Positions 23,763 through 36,012 of a stretch of 64,000 nt of DNA are shown piece after piece. How positions within the stretch are numbered: position 1 is the stretch's first letter; every line of letters starts with the position of its first letter. The stretch is taken from assembly GCA_026874595.1 (NCBI GenBank), contig CM049313.1, positions 50,455,659 through 50,519,658 of the forward strand, written 5' to 3'. Source of the stretch: Sipunculus nudus. Taxonomy: Eukaryota; Annelida; Sipuncula; Golfingiida; Sipunculidae. The position numbers were made by a program, and so were the translations under genes. Under the pieces are notes generated by a model. It searched no databases and was not told where the DNA came from. It saw nothing but the letters and a program-made list of their open reading frames with translations.

Positions 23763-23876
23763 CTCGGCGCATACCTTATGACAAGGGAATCGAGCTTCAC
23801 TAAAGGTTCTGCATCCCTGTAAATTTTTTTTCAGACAACACTATTTGTCGTCTAGTCCAGAACGGAGATTCCAGAG

Positions 23877-23888
23877 ATGTATGACAAG
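23877..23888 (+). CDS. Candidate first coding exon (Met-Tyr-Asp-Lys), unknown gene
   Basis: An ATG with purine at -3 opens Met-Tyr-Asp-Lys and then meets AAG|GTAGGT, a near-ideal 5' splice site (GT at 23889). Upstream, TTTTTTTTCAG ends at 23834, so the exon could also be an internal one starting at 23835. With the TATA box at 23756 the simplest model is a first exon of about 100 bp from ~23787 to 23888. I cannot find the next exon and do not know the product. Confidence 0.2.
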
Positions 23889-23890
23889 GT

Positions 23891-24920
23891 AGGTGAGGTT
23901 TAAGCTGTACTTTTAACCGCCAGAAATTTACATATCGGTTTCCAAGGGATTAGACCCATGGAGACACCACAAGATTTATCTAGACTCACTTCTGCAATCA
24001 CACGGCAGTGCAACCGTATCTCGCATAGCAATTTCAGAAGCCTAGATTAATATGGCGTTATATTAGACAATTTACCTGAAAGTTTGACTTCATGATATTT
24101 GGATTTACGCTTAAACGTTTCTTATCATCCTTCGTATCGTCCCCACCGTAAGTGTGCATCAATAACACCCAGGCTGCCTATAATGTCCAGTGTCGGATGA
24201 GAAATTATTTATTGTAATAATATATTTACGGTTTAACTTATTATGGTACGACCTGATGAGGAATGGTAGTAATGCAACTTGCGGGTTTATATGTAGTTGC
24301 ACTGGTCAGTTACATTGTGACGTAGTCATACGTTTATGCCTTTTCATGTATCGGTCATGTTTGTTTCTGACATTGAGGAAGGTTTGTTAAAAGTACATTA
24401 GGTCTAGGCATTAAAATATAAACCTAAACATGACAGGTTAATACGTATGGACCTAATGTGAAAGTAATAATAAATAAAAATAAACGCATTAAAGCTATCG
24501 ATTTCACCTGTAATACATGGAAACAAGAGGGTGCCATAATAATCATTAGCTGTCAGCTCGTCCCCATTGGTTGAGCGGAACCACACACAGATCATAATTT
24601 AAACTTATATATACATAAATATATATGGTATGGTGTAATGTATTATTGGAAAAATATGCTAATCTGTATGGATACTCTTCCGGTACAAGTCCTGGGCAGT
24701 TACTCTTCTAGTGTACATACTCTACAATATGATATTTGTTCAACATAAAAATCCCCATGTTTATCTATGTTAAATGTTATATAAATGAAAAAAAAAACAA
24801 GAAACAAAACCGAAACTGACCACTAACAATAGACTTTAGAGAGTTAGATGGTTAGTTATGATAAAAGAAAAATAATTCTCTTCCCTATTTTGAATTCAAG
24901 AGCGAAGACATATACAACTG
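23891..24920. other. Gene-free stretch
   Basis: AT-rich sequence that would be the first intron if the exon at 23877 is real. No recognisable second exon. Confidence 0.45.
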
Positions 24921-24922
24921 TC

Positions 24923-25260
24923 AAAGCTGGGCACTATAATGGAACCCGTGATACCTTAACTGGATTCACTACGAACAAAATTTCACTTTACCCCGCACTG
25001 TTTAGATTGCCCACTCCCTGATATTTACATGTGGTAAATTAAAATGCTTTTAACTCAAGATATATTTATATTAACATTAACTACGTGAGAGAAACGATAT
25101 TTAAAAGCTTGAATTAAATCATTAAAAATTAAGTTGACCTAAAAATGGTATTTATATTGGTAATTATTTTTATATTGACTTATACACGCCATACATAATC
25201 AGATAAAGAATGAAATAATGAGCATTTTTAGTAAATTTAAAGAAAACTTTTGCCGGGGTA
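24923..25260 (+). repeat. Dispersed repeat, copy 1, with leading 51-bp block
   Basis: 24923-24973 contains GGCACTATAATGGAACCC and ATACCTTAACTGGATTCA, and it recurs almost unchanged at 25647-25697. From about 24979 to 25191 the sequence is homologous to 26921-27131 (shared AATTTCAC, GCACTGTT, TTTAACTC, ATATTGACT and TACACGCCAT). The class is unknown. Both long copies lie upstream of a SINE head of the same family (25556 and 27205). Confidence 0.65.
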
Positions 25261-25555
25261 ATCTGCCTGGGGCAAGGCGAAGCGGGGAATCATTTGAATT
25301 ATCTATTGAATCCGTATTCATAAAGATGCGTAACAGACGGCTGTGTTGAAAGGGAACATAAACTCTATATAAGAACTTAAATTAATGTTCGCGGGGATGG
25401 CTCGCTCTTATTTACAATTGTAATTAATGTATACCATGTTTATTATTTGATGAGCATGTTTTAACGACATTGAAGAAATTGTTTGACGCGTCCTTATGAT
25501 AAAACTGTATTTTATTTTATTTTTTTCTGCGAATGCATGTTGCTTTTAATCATCT

Positions 25556-25700
25556 GGACAGTCGAGGGATAAAACGCTCGGCTCCCTCCGATGGCGACCC
25601 GGGTTCGATCCCCGGAGTTGCATGAGAGTGGGTTTTATACACATTTCGAAGCTTGGCACTATAATGGAACCCTTGATACCTTAACTGGATTCAGTAAGAG
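25556..25700 (+). mobile_element. tRNA-derived SINE head, copy B
   Basis: GTCGAGGGATAAAACGCTCG and GGTTCGATCC (25602-25611) are box A and box B regions homologous to copies A and C. After GAGAGTGGGTT the SINE body is missing. It is replaced by the 51-bp block at 25647-25697 that also precedes the dispersed repeat at 24979. The head does not fold into an obvious canonical tRNA and is not called as a tRNA gene. Confidence 0.65.
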
Positions 25701-26918
25701 GCTAAAATTAAGCTTTTGTTAATGTGACAGCACGGTACCGTTACGATGTCTTTCGTAATGTATAAAATGCAATTAGTTGCAACAGTGGGTGTAATTACGT
25801 GGGTGGTCCACCAAGCAGTATGCGCATGCTTCACCTAATGAAGTAATGGTTCCTAGGCATGCAGATTGCCTAAAGGTACATTACCAAATATAAAGCAAAG
25901 CACTATGTATTATTAAATAACTGAAGGAAAATCTGGGGAAATGGTTTGAAATGTGTCATCCCCCGCCAGTGACAATATCTGACATGAATCTTTACAAAGT
26001 ACACTTCAGGAAAGTGAAATCTTGTAATTATTCCTGTTTTTCCTCAACCCTGGAACAGATAGATGAGCTCATAAAGAGGGATATGTTCATCTGCCATACA
26101 GATTTAAATGAACAATAAAACACTGTTTATAGGTTTCTTGTCCCAACGTGCACCTGTCTCAGCAGGAGATCAGTCTATTGTTCCGTAGAGCTCACAACGC
26201 TCCTCCTTACTGGTGGTCCTGGCAGAGCAGAGACTCCGTTCAACCACAATGAGTCGTCAGTGTAACGAATACGGTCATAAAACTTGGTAGGTTAGGAAAT
26301 GGTTATGTCTTTGACCAGCTTTATAATTATTGGATTCATGACCTTCACTTGTTATGACATAGTAAGTCAAGCGAGTTATCGCGCACAAGGAAAAGATTCA
26401 GATTTTATATTACTGTAACTAAAGAGTCATGACAGTGATACAAAGAGATGTTTGTGTTCCACGCTGGGTTATTGTGGCTGTTTCCGCAAAGGAGGAGGTC
26501 GGTCTTACTCTATTTGTCTTGTTTCCTTGGTTAAAGTGAGCTCATACGACATGTGAGATGGTAGCCTAACGATTGCTTTTCGCATTTTAGAAACGCCTTT
26601 CACGCTAGAAAACCGTATGGGCCCTTAGCTGATCGCATGATAGGAACACCAACAAATGAAGATAATGAACCGGATATAAATAATATAATAAACCGGAAAC
26701 GGCAGGTAGGGTTAAGATCGTATTTCAGAAGATTCCACTGTTGTGCCGTCATAACCATGGAAGAGCACGCATGTCGCGGGGATTGAAAACCCCTGTATAC
26801 CTAATGTCTGGCTATATATCGACCTAACATCGGAGCTCGATCCCGGTGTAAAGCCTACAGTTTATCCCCCATTTCAGGTTACCCCCGGTGATCTGAGTAC
26901 CCCCGAAATAGACTGAAC
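25701..26918. other. Gene-free stretch
   Basis: No gene or clear repeat. The stretch near 26140-26280 is slightly richer in G+C. No ORF of note. Confidence 0.5.
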
Positions 26919-26920
26919 AT

Positions 26921-27131
26921 AATTTCACATAACCACGCACTGTTCAGATTACTGACTCGCTGATTTTAACAGGTGTAAATTATTATGCCTTTAACTCGTG
27001 ATATATTATTTACATTAACAACGCGAAAGAAACCATATATAAAAGCTAGAACCAATCTATGAAAAATAAAATGGACGCAAAAATATGAACTATATTCTTA
27101 ATTATATTTATATTGACTCGTACACGCCATG
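26921..27131 (+). repeat. Dispersed repeat, copy 2
   Basis: Diverged homologue of 24979-25191, in the same orientation, about 1.94 kb downstream. It is followed after about 75 bp by SINE copy C. Confidence 0.65.
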
Positions 27132-27204
27132 CTAACATACGATAATCAAATATTAAACATAATTTGAGAAATCCAGAGGAAAAAATTATGAGAATTTGTC
27201 GGAC

Positions 27205-27415
27205 ATCTGGATAGTCGAGGGGTAAAACGCTCGGCTCCCTCCGCTGCTGTCCCGGGTTCAATGCCCGGAGTTGCATGAGACTGGGTTGTAATGGCCTGTC
27301 CAGGGTTGGGTAGTTTTCTCGTGGTGGTTCGCTATCGAACGCCTTCGCCTTAGCCTTGAAGAGTCCCTAGATTACTTACAATACCTATGCGTATAATCCA
27401 TATCGAATAAATATT
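27205..27415 (+). mobile_element. tRNA-derived SINE, copy C
   Basis: Head GTCGAGGGGTAAAACGCTCG with a degraded box B, GGGTTCAATGCC (near 27254-27265). A shortened central segment with GTTTTCTCG lies near 27310. The 3' end is ATAATCCATATCGAATAAAT, matching the end of copy A. Both 5' and 3' landmarks are present, so this copy and copy A define the family's extent at roughly 210-230 bp. Confidence 0.65.
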
Positions 27416-28999
27416 TATGATAATATCTTACTGAATTTGCTTGTGTCGCGGCTACAGGGCAACGACAGTTCAAGCGGGCACACAGGGCTAGGCGGGAAGG
27501 TGTATCACAGAATACTAACGTTTGCAAAGGACCTGTTACTTTATTAATATGTCCAAACTTAGATTTGATTGTATAATTTCCGTAACAGCAAAAGACGCCG
27601 CAGCAAATCAAATTAATTCTTAATTAAACTGAGAATATGTACTCAAATGATGAAAGGGTATAGTGGTTTGTTTAGCTGGAGCGTTTTGAACACAGATGGA
27701 CATTCCAAGTACGAAACGGTTACCAACCAATTACAGCTCAAATATGTTTTAAATTACAGTTGACTTTTCTCATCCCTACAATAATGGTACTGATACATAT
27801 GATATTAAACAATAAAAATTTTGGTAATAATAATAATACGGAATTGGCGATATATATTCCTATGTTCTTTTCCATGTGGTCATTGAATGAAGTGAAAATA
27901 ACAAAAGACTGACGACATTGGCCTGGTCGATAGCATGGTTGATATGGCCCTTTTTTCCTTAGTAAAATGATGAAATTTTCCTTATACATAAACCTGTCTT
28001 CATGTCTTCAGTGCTTTCGTATTTTATAACTCCGTATGTAGGAACCTGAAATCCGTAGTAAAATTACCAAGAAATCTTTAAAGTAATAATTTGCTTAAAG
28101 TTAAATTAAAGTCAAACTTTAATTAAAATCTAAAATATCGATTTAGGTATCGATGAGAAGGAACTAGTGTATTAACGTATAGATTTCTGAAGCTTGCCGA
28201 CTATTATCAGCTTGCCGCTCCCATTAACTGCACTATGAAGTTCATGAGATAATTGGCCTGTACCCACAAATCTCGTTCGGAGCAGGTGCATGGAGCCAGA
28301 TTACTTAATGTTGATGGATCCCATCAGTAAAGCACCATTAGTTGTTTCTTACTGCATATTCATAAACACTTATCGTGTTCCTTGTTCTATTACATTTCTC
28401 CTGATTCTAATTATTATGTTTTATCCCAGAATCTCTCATTTGTCAAATGAATGAATGGTATTCAAATTAAACTCCAAGGGAGATTATGTCTATGTGTTTA
28501 AAAACACGGTTATCGTTGATATAAAGACGCTTATTCTTTTTTAATGGCACATTTGGAATCCATCATGTAGCGAGTATTTACAAACATAATCAGGGCCCTT
28601 TTCCATCTAGTGAATATTTCTAGGCAGGAATAAAACTTAACAAGCAGTTTACTCTTATGAAATACATATTACAACCCTATCTTCAGCTGTAACTAATCTG
28701 GTAAATATTTGGCAATTTTCGGAAAAATTACGGTATTTTGTTTTATATAAGATGAAATCAAGCATGATAGGAGGGGTTTCATAAATTTCATGTTACACTA
28801 AAGAACATATGTAAAATATTACGAAATGCCTGTGTTTTCTAGATTAATTTCTTTATACATCCTTCAGTTTCATCTTCAAGGAGGAAAAACTGAACCACAA
28901 AATCAATCCGCCCCACCATGCACACTACCGGCTGGATAAATCGATCTCGACCTGATGGGTAAAGGATCCAGGGTCGTTAATATAGGAGGGAATGGGAAT

Positions 29000-29000
<1 letters not shown>
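27416..29000. other. Gene-free stretch
   Basis: AT-rich unique sequence. ORFs of 79 and 83 codons on the minus strand have no recognisable motif. Confidence 0.5.
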
Positions 29001-29001
<1 letters not shown>

Positions 29002-29037
<36 letters not shown>

Positions 29038-29264
29038 CAAGGAGGGGGGCATGTTGGTCAATGTAATCGCCTTAATTCAGAAAATTATATTTATATATTG
29101 CAAATGAAATATATTAAAAAATGGAACTATAGACTAAACTTTGTTTTAGAATTAACTTATACTTTAAACATAAAACCTTATTTTCTAAGACCATATGATA
29201 AATTGAATAAATTTGAAATGTGATTAAGAATATATATTTGAAACGTGTCTAATACATACGCTAT

Positions 29265-29301
<37 letters not shown>

Positions 29302-29352
29302 TGGTGCGTAATTATGTGCGCGCGCGCAAGAGACAATTCCCCCCCCCCCCCC
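29002..29352. repeat. Microsatellite cluster: (AT)n, (AT)n, (CG)n, poly-C
   Basis: AT tracts at 29002-29034 and about 29271-29296, a short alternating GC tract near 29317-29328 and a C14 run at 29339-29352. Alternating GC is a potential Z-DNA former. Confidence 0.92.
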
Positions 29353-29539
29353 GGGAAGTAAAATTGACGCCATTTAAAGAATTCGTTTCACAACAATGCA
29401 CTGCGGCTTTTAAATAAAAGAGTGGCCTTGGTATACTGTTACTGAAGAAGGTAGATGTAGCTTATTAAAACAGGATAGGTTGTTTATGAAAATGCCGAAA
29501 GCAGGGCCAGTTCTTTTATATTATGGTATTACACAACTG

Positions 29540-29870
29540 AAAGTGCAGGGGCGGATGCATTGGAGCTCGGCACCCTGACGTGGAGCGTGGTGTATTTGGC
29601 GCTGGACCTGTGACCGCAAGGTTGTGGGATCGCGTCCGGTTCTAACCGCCGTCTGCGCTAAGACTCCTTGGCAAAGTCTTCGCCAAAAGAGTGTGCTCTT
29701 TCAACCCAGAAGCGAATGGGTACTGGTCTAGCGCGGCAGGTAAATGTAGAACGAATAGCCTTCTGGTGCTTGATATGGCTGCTTAGGTTGTATGGTCCCC
29801 ATGGAGCCAATAAAGCTACAAGAAAAAACAGGACCGAAAACCAGGAAGGCAAAGTGTAAAGTTGGATGAG
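29540..29870 (+). mobile_element. tRNA-like repeat, second SINE family, copy 1
   Basis: GCGTGGTGTATTTGGCGCTG followed by GTGGGATCGCGTCCGG (29624-29639) has the spacing and look of box A and box B of a tRNA-derived head, with the T-loop motif degraded. The body runs through CGGCAGGTAAATGTAGAACG to AAAGTGTAAAGTTGGATGAG. A shorter diverged body copy lies at 30090-30240. ORFs on both strands here are repeat sequence. Confidence 0.5.
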
Positions 29871-30089
29871 ACTGACATCGTCGGTGATATCACACTATAT
29901 ACCCCCATCATTACCTTTATACATGTACACAAGTGAACCAAGACTCCCTGTAGACTTAATGCATAACATTCGTGTGCAGAAGGATGAAAGAAACCGTCCG
30001 ATACGCAGATTACCCATAGTTCTTGTATCCAGTTCAGTAACCTGCCAGTATTTACTTTCCTGCAGACGTTATTTTTTTCCATATACCGT

Positions 30090-30240
30090 AAAGAGTCTGG
30101 TCATGGGTAGCAGGCAAATGTGGAACATCTAACCTTCTATTTATATACTCCCCAGTGAGCAGAGTAAATCTACAAGAATGAACAGTTAAGTAAAGTGTAA
30201 AGTCGGATCAGACCATAAGCCTCTTCCCATACCTTTATGC
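30090..30240 (+). mobile_element. Second SINE family, partial copy 2
   Basis: Contains GGTAGCAGGCAAATGTGGAAC, CTACAAGAATGAACAG and AAGTGTAAAGTCGGATCAGA (in order), matching the 3' half of 29540-29870 without the tRNA-like head. Same orientation, about 370 bp downstream of copy 1. Confidence 0.55.
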
Positions 30241-30244
30241 CTTT

Positions 30245-32560
30245 ATTCTATATATGAATGTTTGCCACCGAAATAGCTAATTGAGATCGATTTTTCAGCA
30301 ATATCGGTTGAATTATATTAAATCATTGGTCAATAACATTTCAGCATTTTTTTTCATTGCCGAATGTATAAGTAGCAACAAAAGTCTGTTATTTCGATGG
30401 GCGTATTGTAATATTCCCTCTTGCGGTGCTTTTGTTTCATTCTGTTTGATACTTATACCGGGTTTATGTTTTTTTTTCTGGTTCCCGCACTGAGACAGAA
30501 GCTGTAAGATGTTGATGTATGCTGCTTCAATTACACTCTTAGGACTGTTACACTTATATCTGAGTGTGTTTGTTACAGCAGGTTGGTGAACTTCTTTGAA
30601 AGATGCGTGTGTTCTGTATATCCCTTCATGTACCGGACGTCGGGGGTTATATACAACAGACCTCCTGGTCAGCTCACAAACACCCTAAAGAGAGCACATC
30701 CCGCCGAAGTATAGATCTCCTGAAGTAGCCTTCTGCAACATCCAGAAGTAGGGTATATATACAAATTCTACACATGCAATTTCCAGAGCTGTCCCCTGGT
30801 AGTAGCATGTTAAAACCTGTTCAGTTGTGTGCAAAGAAGCGGGTTTCTGAGGTGGATATAAAATTTCACATGAAATTTACAGTGCATTTGTAATGGCTGA
30901 TCGTTTTTAGGACAAACGTTATATTAGGCAAAAAAAAAATAATCCACTCATCAAGTCTCGGCTGATGTGTTACGAATTCGAGGAATGATCTTGCAGCGTA
31001 TTCTTTCATTTCAACTGTCGTATCTATATGTAAAACTAAATGACCGAATTAACAATTTATTGTAAAATAAAAATTGTGCGCAACCAGATTTGAACCCATG
31101 GTTGTCCCTCCCATCGAAACTAAAGATAAACTTAAAGTTAGGAAAAGTTGACCCGCAAGATTTAAATTGTATATTGCGAGGTTATAAATTTAAATGCATC
31201 CCCGAAACAGACAAAATATCGATATTATGGTATACTGTGTCAAAATAACACTAAACATTCATTTCTTGCATTAGATTTTAAGGCAGAAATTCAAGCGACA
31301 ACCTTGATCGGCGTCACCCACTGGATTCATAACGACCGTCATCTGCCGTGTTTTCTGGTGACCGCCAAACACTCTATTTTTACTTTATTTGGTATTGTAA
31401 TAATACAACATTGTATAGATATATTCAAAGTAGGGACATATTCAAGGGGGGGGGGACGCTAAGGTGTGTCCTTCCAGTTTCTGAAGAAGGATCCCAACTC
31501 ATCTACAGCAATAGTCAGTCAAGGATAAGTTTTGTTATCGATTCGTACATTCAAATATTTGCTTTCCTTCTGTTTATTTCAAAATGGATAATTCTTCCAA
31601 TTGAATATTTTTTTTTTATTCTTCCATGTTGTTGAAAACAGAAGGAAAATTTTTCTTGAACTTATTTCCTGAATTAGCCCAACAGTCTGTTTGCCAAAGC
31701 CTCATTGCCTACTTGTCACTTTCACATTATGTTATTATCTTCCGAGACGATGACTAGATATTACTGACAGTCAGTTTCACGGGGAAAAAACGGCTTCCAC
31801 ATTCAATTTGTTACGTTCTAATCCGTTATTTAACATACGAGTCGACAGATGATAACTAATAATTTGAAATTAATTTTCATCAAAATTTCATCACCACTCA
31901 AGCTTAAAAGCTTGGAAATGGTATCTAAATATAACTTATATCACACATATTTCCTGAGGCAGGGTCCCATAGCCCCTACATTATATATATGTTTCGGTAC
32001 ACAGAACGTCGATTTTTCGTGAGTTTCGGGGGAGTCGGTACATACCCCAAAGTAGAACGCTAATGACACATCGTGCAAATTTATTATCACATAAGCTGTA
32101 ATTAAATAACATTTTTATTTAGTTAAAAAGTTCAAATCTGATCGATGCGACTTCGCTTCATTAGGGGTTGTTGGATTTATTGTATAACATTGTGAAAATG
32201 AAAATTTATTAACCTCCCGAACATTCTAATTGTTTCATTTGCAGGCGTAATTAAACATTATAAACATTCTATAAATTAAATAATTAATTCATGGGGCTGA
32301 GGATTAAGTAAGACTAAAACTTACAATACGTGTATTCCTTATATAATTTTTAGACAAGGAAATTTATTTATTTTCTCTAGAATGAAGACAAAGCCGTCTA
32401 AATCTGATAAAACAAAGTAGAGAAATTTGATGACCAAAACCCTTGATGACCAAAAACCACTTATTTTGTAAAATTAAGAAAAAGGTTAAATTTGTTAATG
32501 TCCTACAACCAAGGCGTGGCCATCGTTTTTTTGCAATAATTATATCTCGGTCAGGCGTCT
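30245..32560. other. Gene-free stretch
   Basis: No recognisable gene. A minus-strand box-B-like motif (complement reads GGGTTCAAATCTGG) lies at 31081-31096 without a clear partner. A G-run occurs near 31446. A 95-codon ORF at 31348 is unrecognisable. Confidence 0.45.
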
Positions 32561-32580
32561 GGTAATATGCTTTCCCTTGG

Positions 32581-33194
32581 TGTGTTGGTTTGCGTGTTAG
32601 CGATCTTACTCAACCCATTGTTACAGGTGCTCTTTCTATTATGTGACACGGACGTAGCTCCTGTTGTGGCGCTCGTGTCTGGCCGCGTGTTACATTCTAT
32701 GTTTAATCCGTACTGGTTGAACTCTCGTTGTCATGTGAGCCTTGGGTTTTCACGCCTGGCCGGGGTCACGTGATGAGCCTAGTGTGGAGATACACAGCGC
32801 TGTTTTTCTAGAGAATTCCTGAAACGCGTGTTGTGCAAGGACCTTATCTGACGAATGCGGCAATTATAGATTTCAAAGACTTTTTCCTGGATTATATGCA
32901 TTTGGACTTCAGTTTACTTTCTGGGTTGTTGCAAGAACTTTCCACTGGACTGTCATTCTCCGAGAGTTTACATTTAAAGGACTTATCGTTGTGATGGTGT
33001 TGGTACCAGGTACTGTACTATTATCTGTCTGTGTGATTGTATTGACTTGTTGCTATAACGCTGTTTTACTGTATTGAATTGATTTAGTGTATTGTATTGT
33101 TAGGGTTGATTTAAGAATAAATTATAGTTATTTGTTAACAAAAAACCACTGACTTCTTTATTCATTCCCCTAAACTCACGCTGCCTAGTGTTAC
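32581..33194 (+). mobile_element. Possible solo LTR or LTR-like block
   Basis: Starts TGTTGG and ends TGTTACA, with a G/T-rich 5' half, an AATAAA signal near 33116 and a tract with CTTCTTTATTCATTCC near the 3' end, a layout reminiscent of a retrotransposon LTR. No target-site duplication is evident, and no second copy or internal coding region is in the window. The 68-codon hydrophobic ORF at 32567 has no family resemblance and is not called. An E-box CACGTG is at 32767-32772. Confidence 0.25.
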
Positions 33195-35130
33195 AGAATC
33201 TGATTTTTTTTATCTCCGTTACAGAATTTGTGTTCATCACGCATACGTGATCTGTTTATATTAGGTTCCGTATCACCATTACGAATGGATTTTCATGAAA
33301 CATGCAGGGTGAAGGGTTAAAGTAAGACACAAGGAACGTTAAATTCTCAAGGTAATCTTTATCGCTATGTAATTTGAATGGTTCTTTACCATTTTTTAAA
33401 GCCATACCTTTGTTCCTACCGAAAGTTAGGACCATTTATTGGTATTTGGGACCTCTTGTGTTCCAGAGCTATAGTTTTGTGAACCATGACGATGAATTAG
33501 GCACTGTTTGATTTGGATCCTGGCGAGGGAATGTAGTCGGACGGACTACATTTATAGCAGTAAAATGTCTCTTTCAGGTATTCGACAATGACACGAGGTT
33601 GGGAACACATTGATCATATAGAAGGAAGCATTGAAATGAAAAAAAAATTATAACAGTTTTTTACTTAATGGGTGCATCTTTACGAAATCACGCCGCCATT
33701 ATTATTATTATTATTATTATTAATACTATTATTACTTTTACAGCACAGCTATATTTATTGCAACAATCAAGGCACCATTTTCTAATGAAGTTTGCTTTTT
33801 CATGTATCAAATCAACTTCAGGGTTACTGGATTCATTTACTTAAATTCTTTTGTTCAAAATTACAAGTATATATAACGATGGATGCACGCACGCGTGGAT
33901 CGGACTGTAGGATCTACTGATGTGTATTATAATGTTTCAGGATTTACTCTAAATGTATTAAGTTTAGAATTTTCAATATTGTGTCTTTAAATAAACCTTT
34001 ACTCAGTGTCATCGTTTTTTCAAAGTGCTATAACAAACACATGCCTCTACCATTTGTGAAATATTGTAATATTTATCATGATACCTCATATATTGACAAG
34101 GGCACAGCCTATTTCTATCATTTTATTCTAATGAATTCCCCTAATGAAGTGTCCTGTGTTATTTAATGATATAATGTGAGACAGAATTACAATTAATACA
34201 AATCAGTTTAGATCGCAGGTGCATTTACCCAGTTAATTAATTAAATAAACTCCCCCAATTTATAAAAAATGTGTGAAACTAAATCGTTAACATATACCAA
34301 AGAATGCAAAAAAAAACTGATAAAATCATTCGTTCTTGTGTTTTTAGTTGTATCCTGATATCAGAACCTTAAAACAAAACATGCAATCTTTACAAAAATC
34401 AAAGCATGTCATCCATTTAACTAATAGTGTAAGGTATCCAGTCCATAGGATGAGATACACGTTAGGTTCATTTGACTGATGTTCATTTCGAGAAATAGTT
34501 GATAAATCTCTAATATAGGACTTGTCTGTGTTATGTAATTATCATGCTCTTTTTACGAGTTTCACATCCTAAGAATTTGCCATTTAAACCAATTACATAC
34601 ATATTTCAGCTCTGACTCGAAAGAGAATATACCGGTAATATTTCATATAATTCTGAGTGACATATTCTTAATAATGTACATGGTTTTTGTTACAGTAAGC
34701 ATTGAATAAAACAAGCAGCAACAACAAAGACCTTGGCTTCCGCAGGTCGCAATGGAATCGTCTCAGACACAGGCTTTGCCATCTATACAAGTTAACTTAA
34801 TAATTAAAAATTGATGTATAGTCGTTGCCTATATTGATACCACGATAGGATCTCTAATTTAAGTGTTCTTGTGTTCACACAGCGTCACACTTCAGTAACA
34901 CGGATTCATCTGGTGAGCTCAAGGGCAAACTGTAACCCTAATACCAATGAATTGGCGGTCACTGGCCAGGACTAAAAAAATCGCCTTGTGTGATACAGGG
35001 GTACCAATTCCTGTAAACTAAAAACATATAATAGTGATCCAGAGAACTCCAAAATTATTCCTTGTAGGTTATCCTAACCCTCAACTAGATGCCCGTTAAA
35101 TTACGTGTAAAATTTGTAAATTTCAAATCA
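33195..35130. other. Gene-free stretch
   Basis: No gene recognised. An ATT trinucleotide repeat lies at 33698-33722. Confidence 0.5.
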
Positions 35131-35136
35131 ACTGAC

Positions 35137-35177
35137 CACGTGGAAAATATGATCACGTGACGGAGGTGTATATAAAG
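35137..35177 (+). promoter_or_regulatory. Candidate promoter: two E-boxes plus TATA box
   Basis: CACGTG occurs at 35137-35142 and 35154-35159, the second within the palindrome TCACGTGA. TATATAAAG follows at 35169-35177, about 10 bp after the second E-box. An initiator-like TTCACAGTT lies about 30 bp further on (near 35202). The E-box core is bound by bHLH factors such as USF, MAX/MYC or CLOCK/BMAL types. No coding exon could be attached downstream. Confidence 0.4.
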
Positions 35178-35179
35178 TT

Positions 35180-36010
35180 AAAGTATCATATGCCTGAAAC
35201 ATTCACAGTTACCCTGAGCCCAGATTGTCGGGTAGTAGCTTACTGTTGAAGTAGATGAATAACTAAAATACCTGACCACAGCACGGCTTAACAATATCCA
35301 GACCTGTCCGTGACAATCTCCGTGGAACAGATGTTCTAAATTTCAGTCCTGTCTATGTTCCGGACTGATTAATACGGTTAAAATCAAGACCGTGTGCTCG
35401 GCTCATTGAAGCTCGAACTGACATTGGTGAGGTCAGAGTGAATCAGGCAAACTTACGGCGCCATCCTATAGCTCAGCAAAACGATTCTGAAAAGCATAGA
35501 ATATATATAGTTTTCAGGTTAGCCTCGGAGATATGCAAGATACCACCATGACTTAAGAATAATACACTTCATTATACAAAATAATTTAGCTTGTAAAGAA
35601 ACATATAGATGTACAATTCAACGAAATAAGGAATTTCATAATTCTTTAATATAAACTTACAGGAATTCATCAAAATTTTTAAAAAAACTGGAATTGTGTA
35701 TCACGTTTGTACTATACCCTGATGTAGGAAATGTGAACCATTACTCTTACGTAGTTACATACCAGTCTTTAAAAAAAGTCCTATCTTTATCTTCATTTCT
35801 TAGAAAGGTCAAATATTTATTTCTGTTCAGCGCGGTGTTTTGAAAAATGGATCAACGTCATGTATATGTATAAGCTTTTTTTCTTTTTTTAAAGGAATAT
35901 GTTTTAAGTCCGTTGTTACAAAAAATTGTGGTGATCCCTGAAATGAAGCAAGGCTAGAGTAAAGCAGATGTGATACAAATACAGATATACAGTCTACTGG
36001 GCCACAAAAA
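35180..36010. other. Gene-free stretch downstream of promoter candidate
   Basis: Would be transcribed if the promoter at 35137 is real, but contains no clear ORF or splice-bounded exon. Confidence 0.4.
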
Positions 36011-36012
36011 AT

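Noticed and set aside
25556..25640. Possible tRNA gene with a good box B
   Set aside because: No full cloverleaf can be traced, related copies at 20931 and 27205 share non-tRNA tails, and the layout is that of a SINE head.
31348..31635. 95-codon hydrophobic ORF
   Set aside because: AT-rich DNA naturally gives Phe/Ile/Tyr-rich translations. No signal peptide or domain pattern is convincing.
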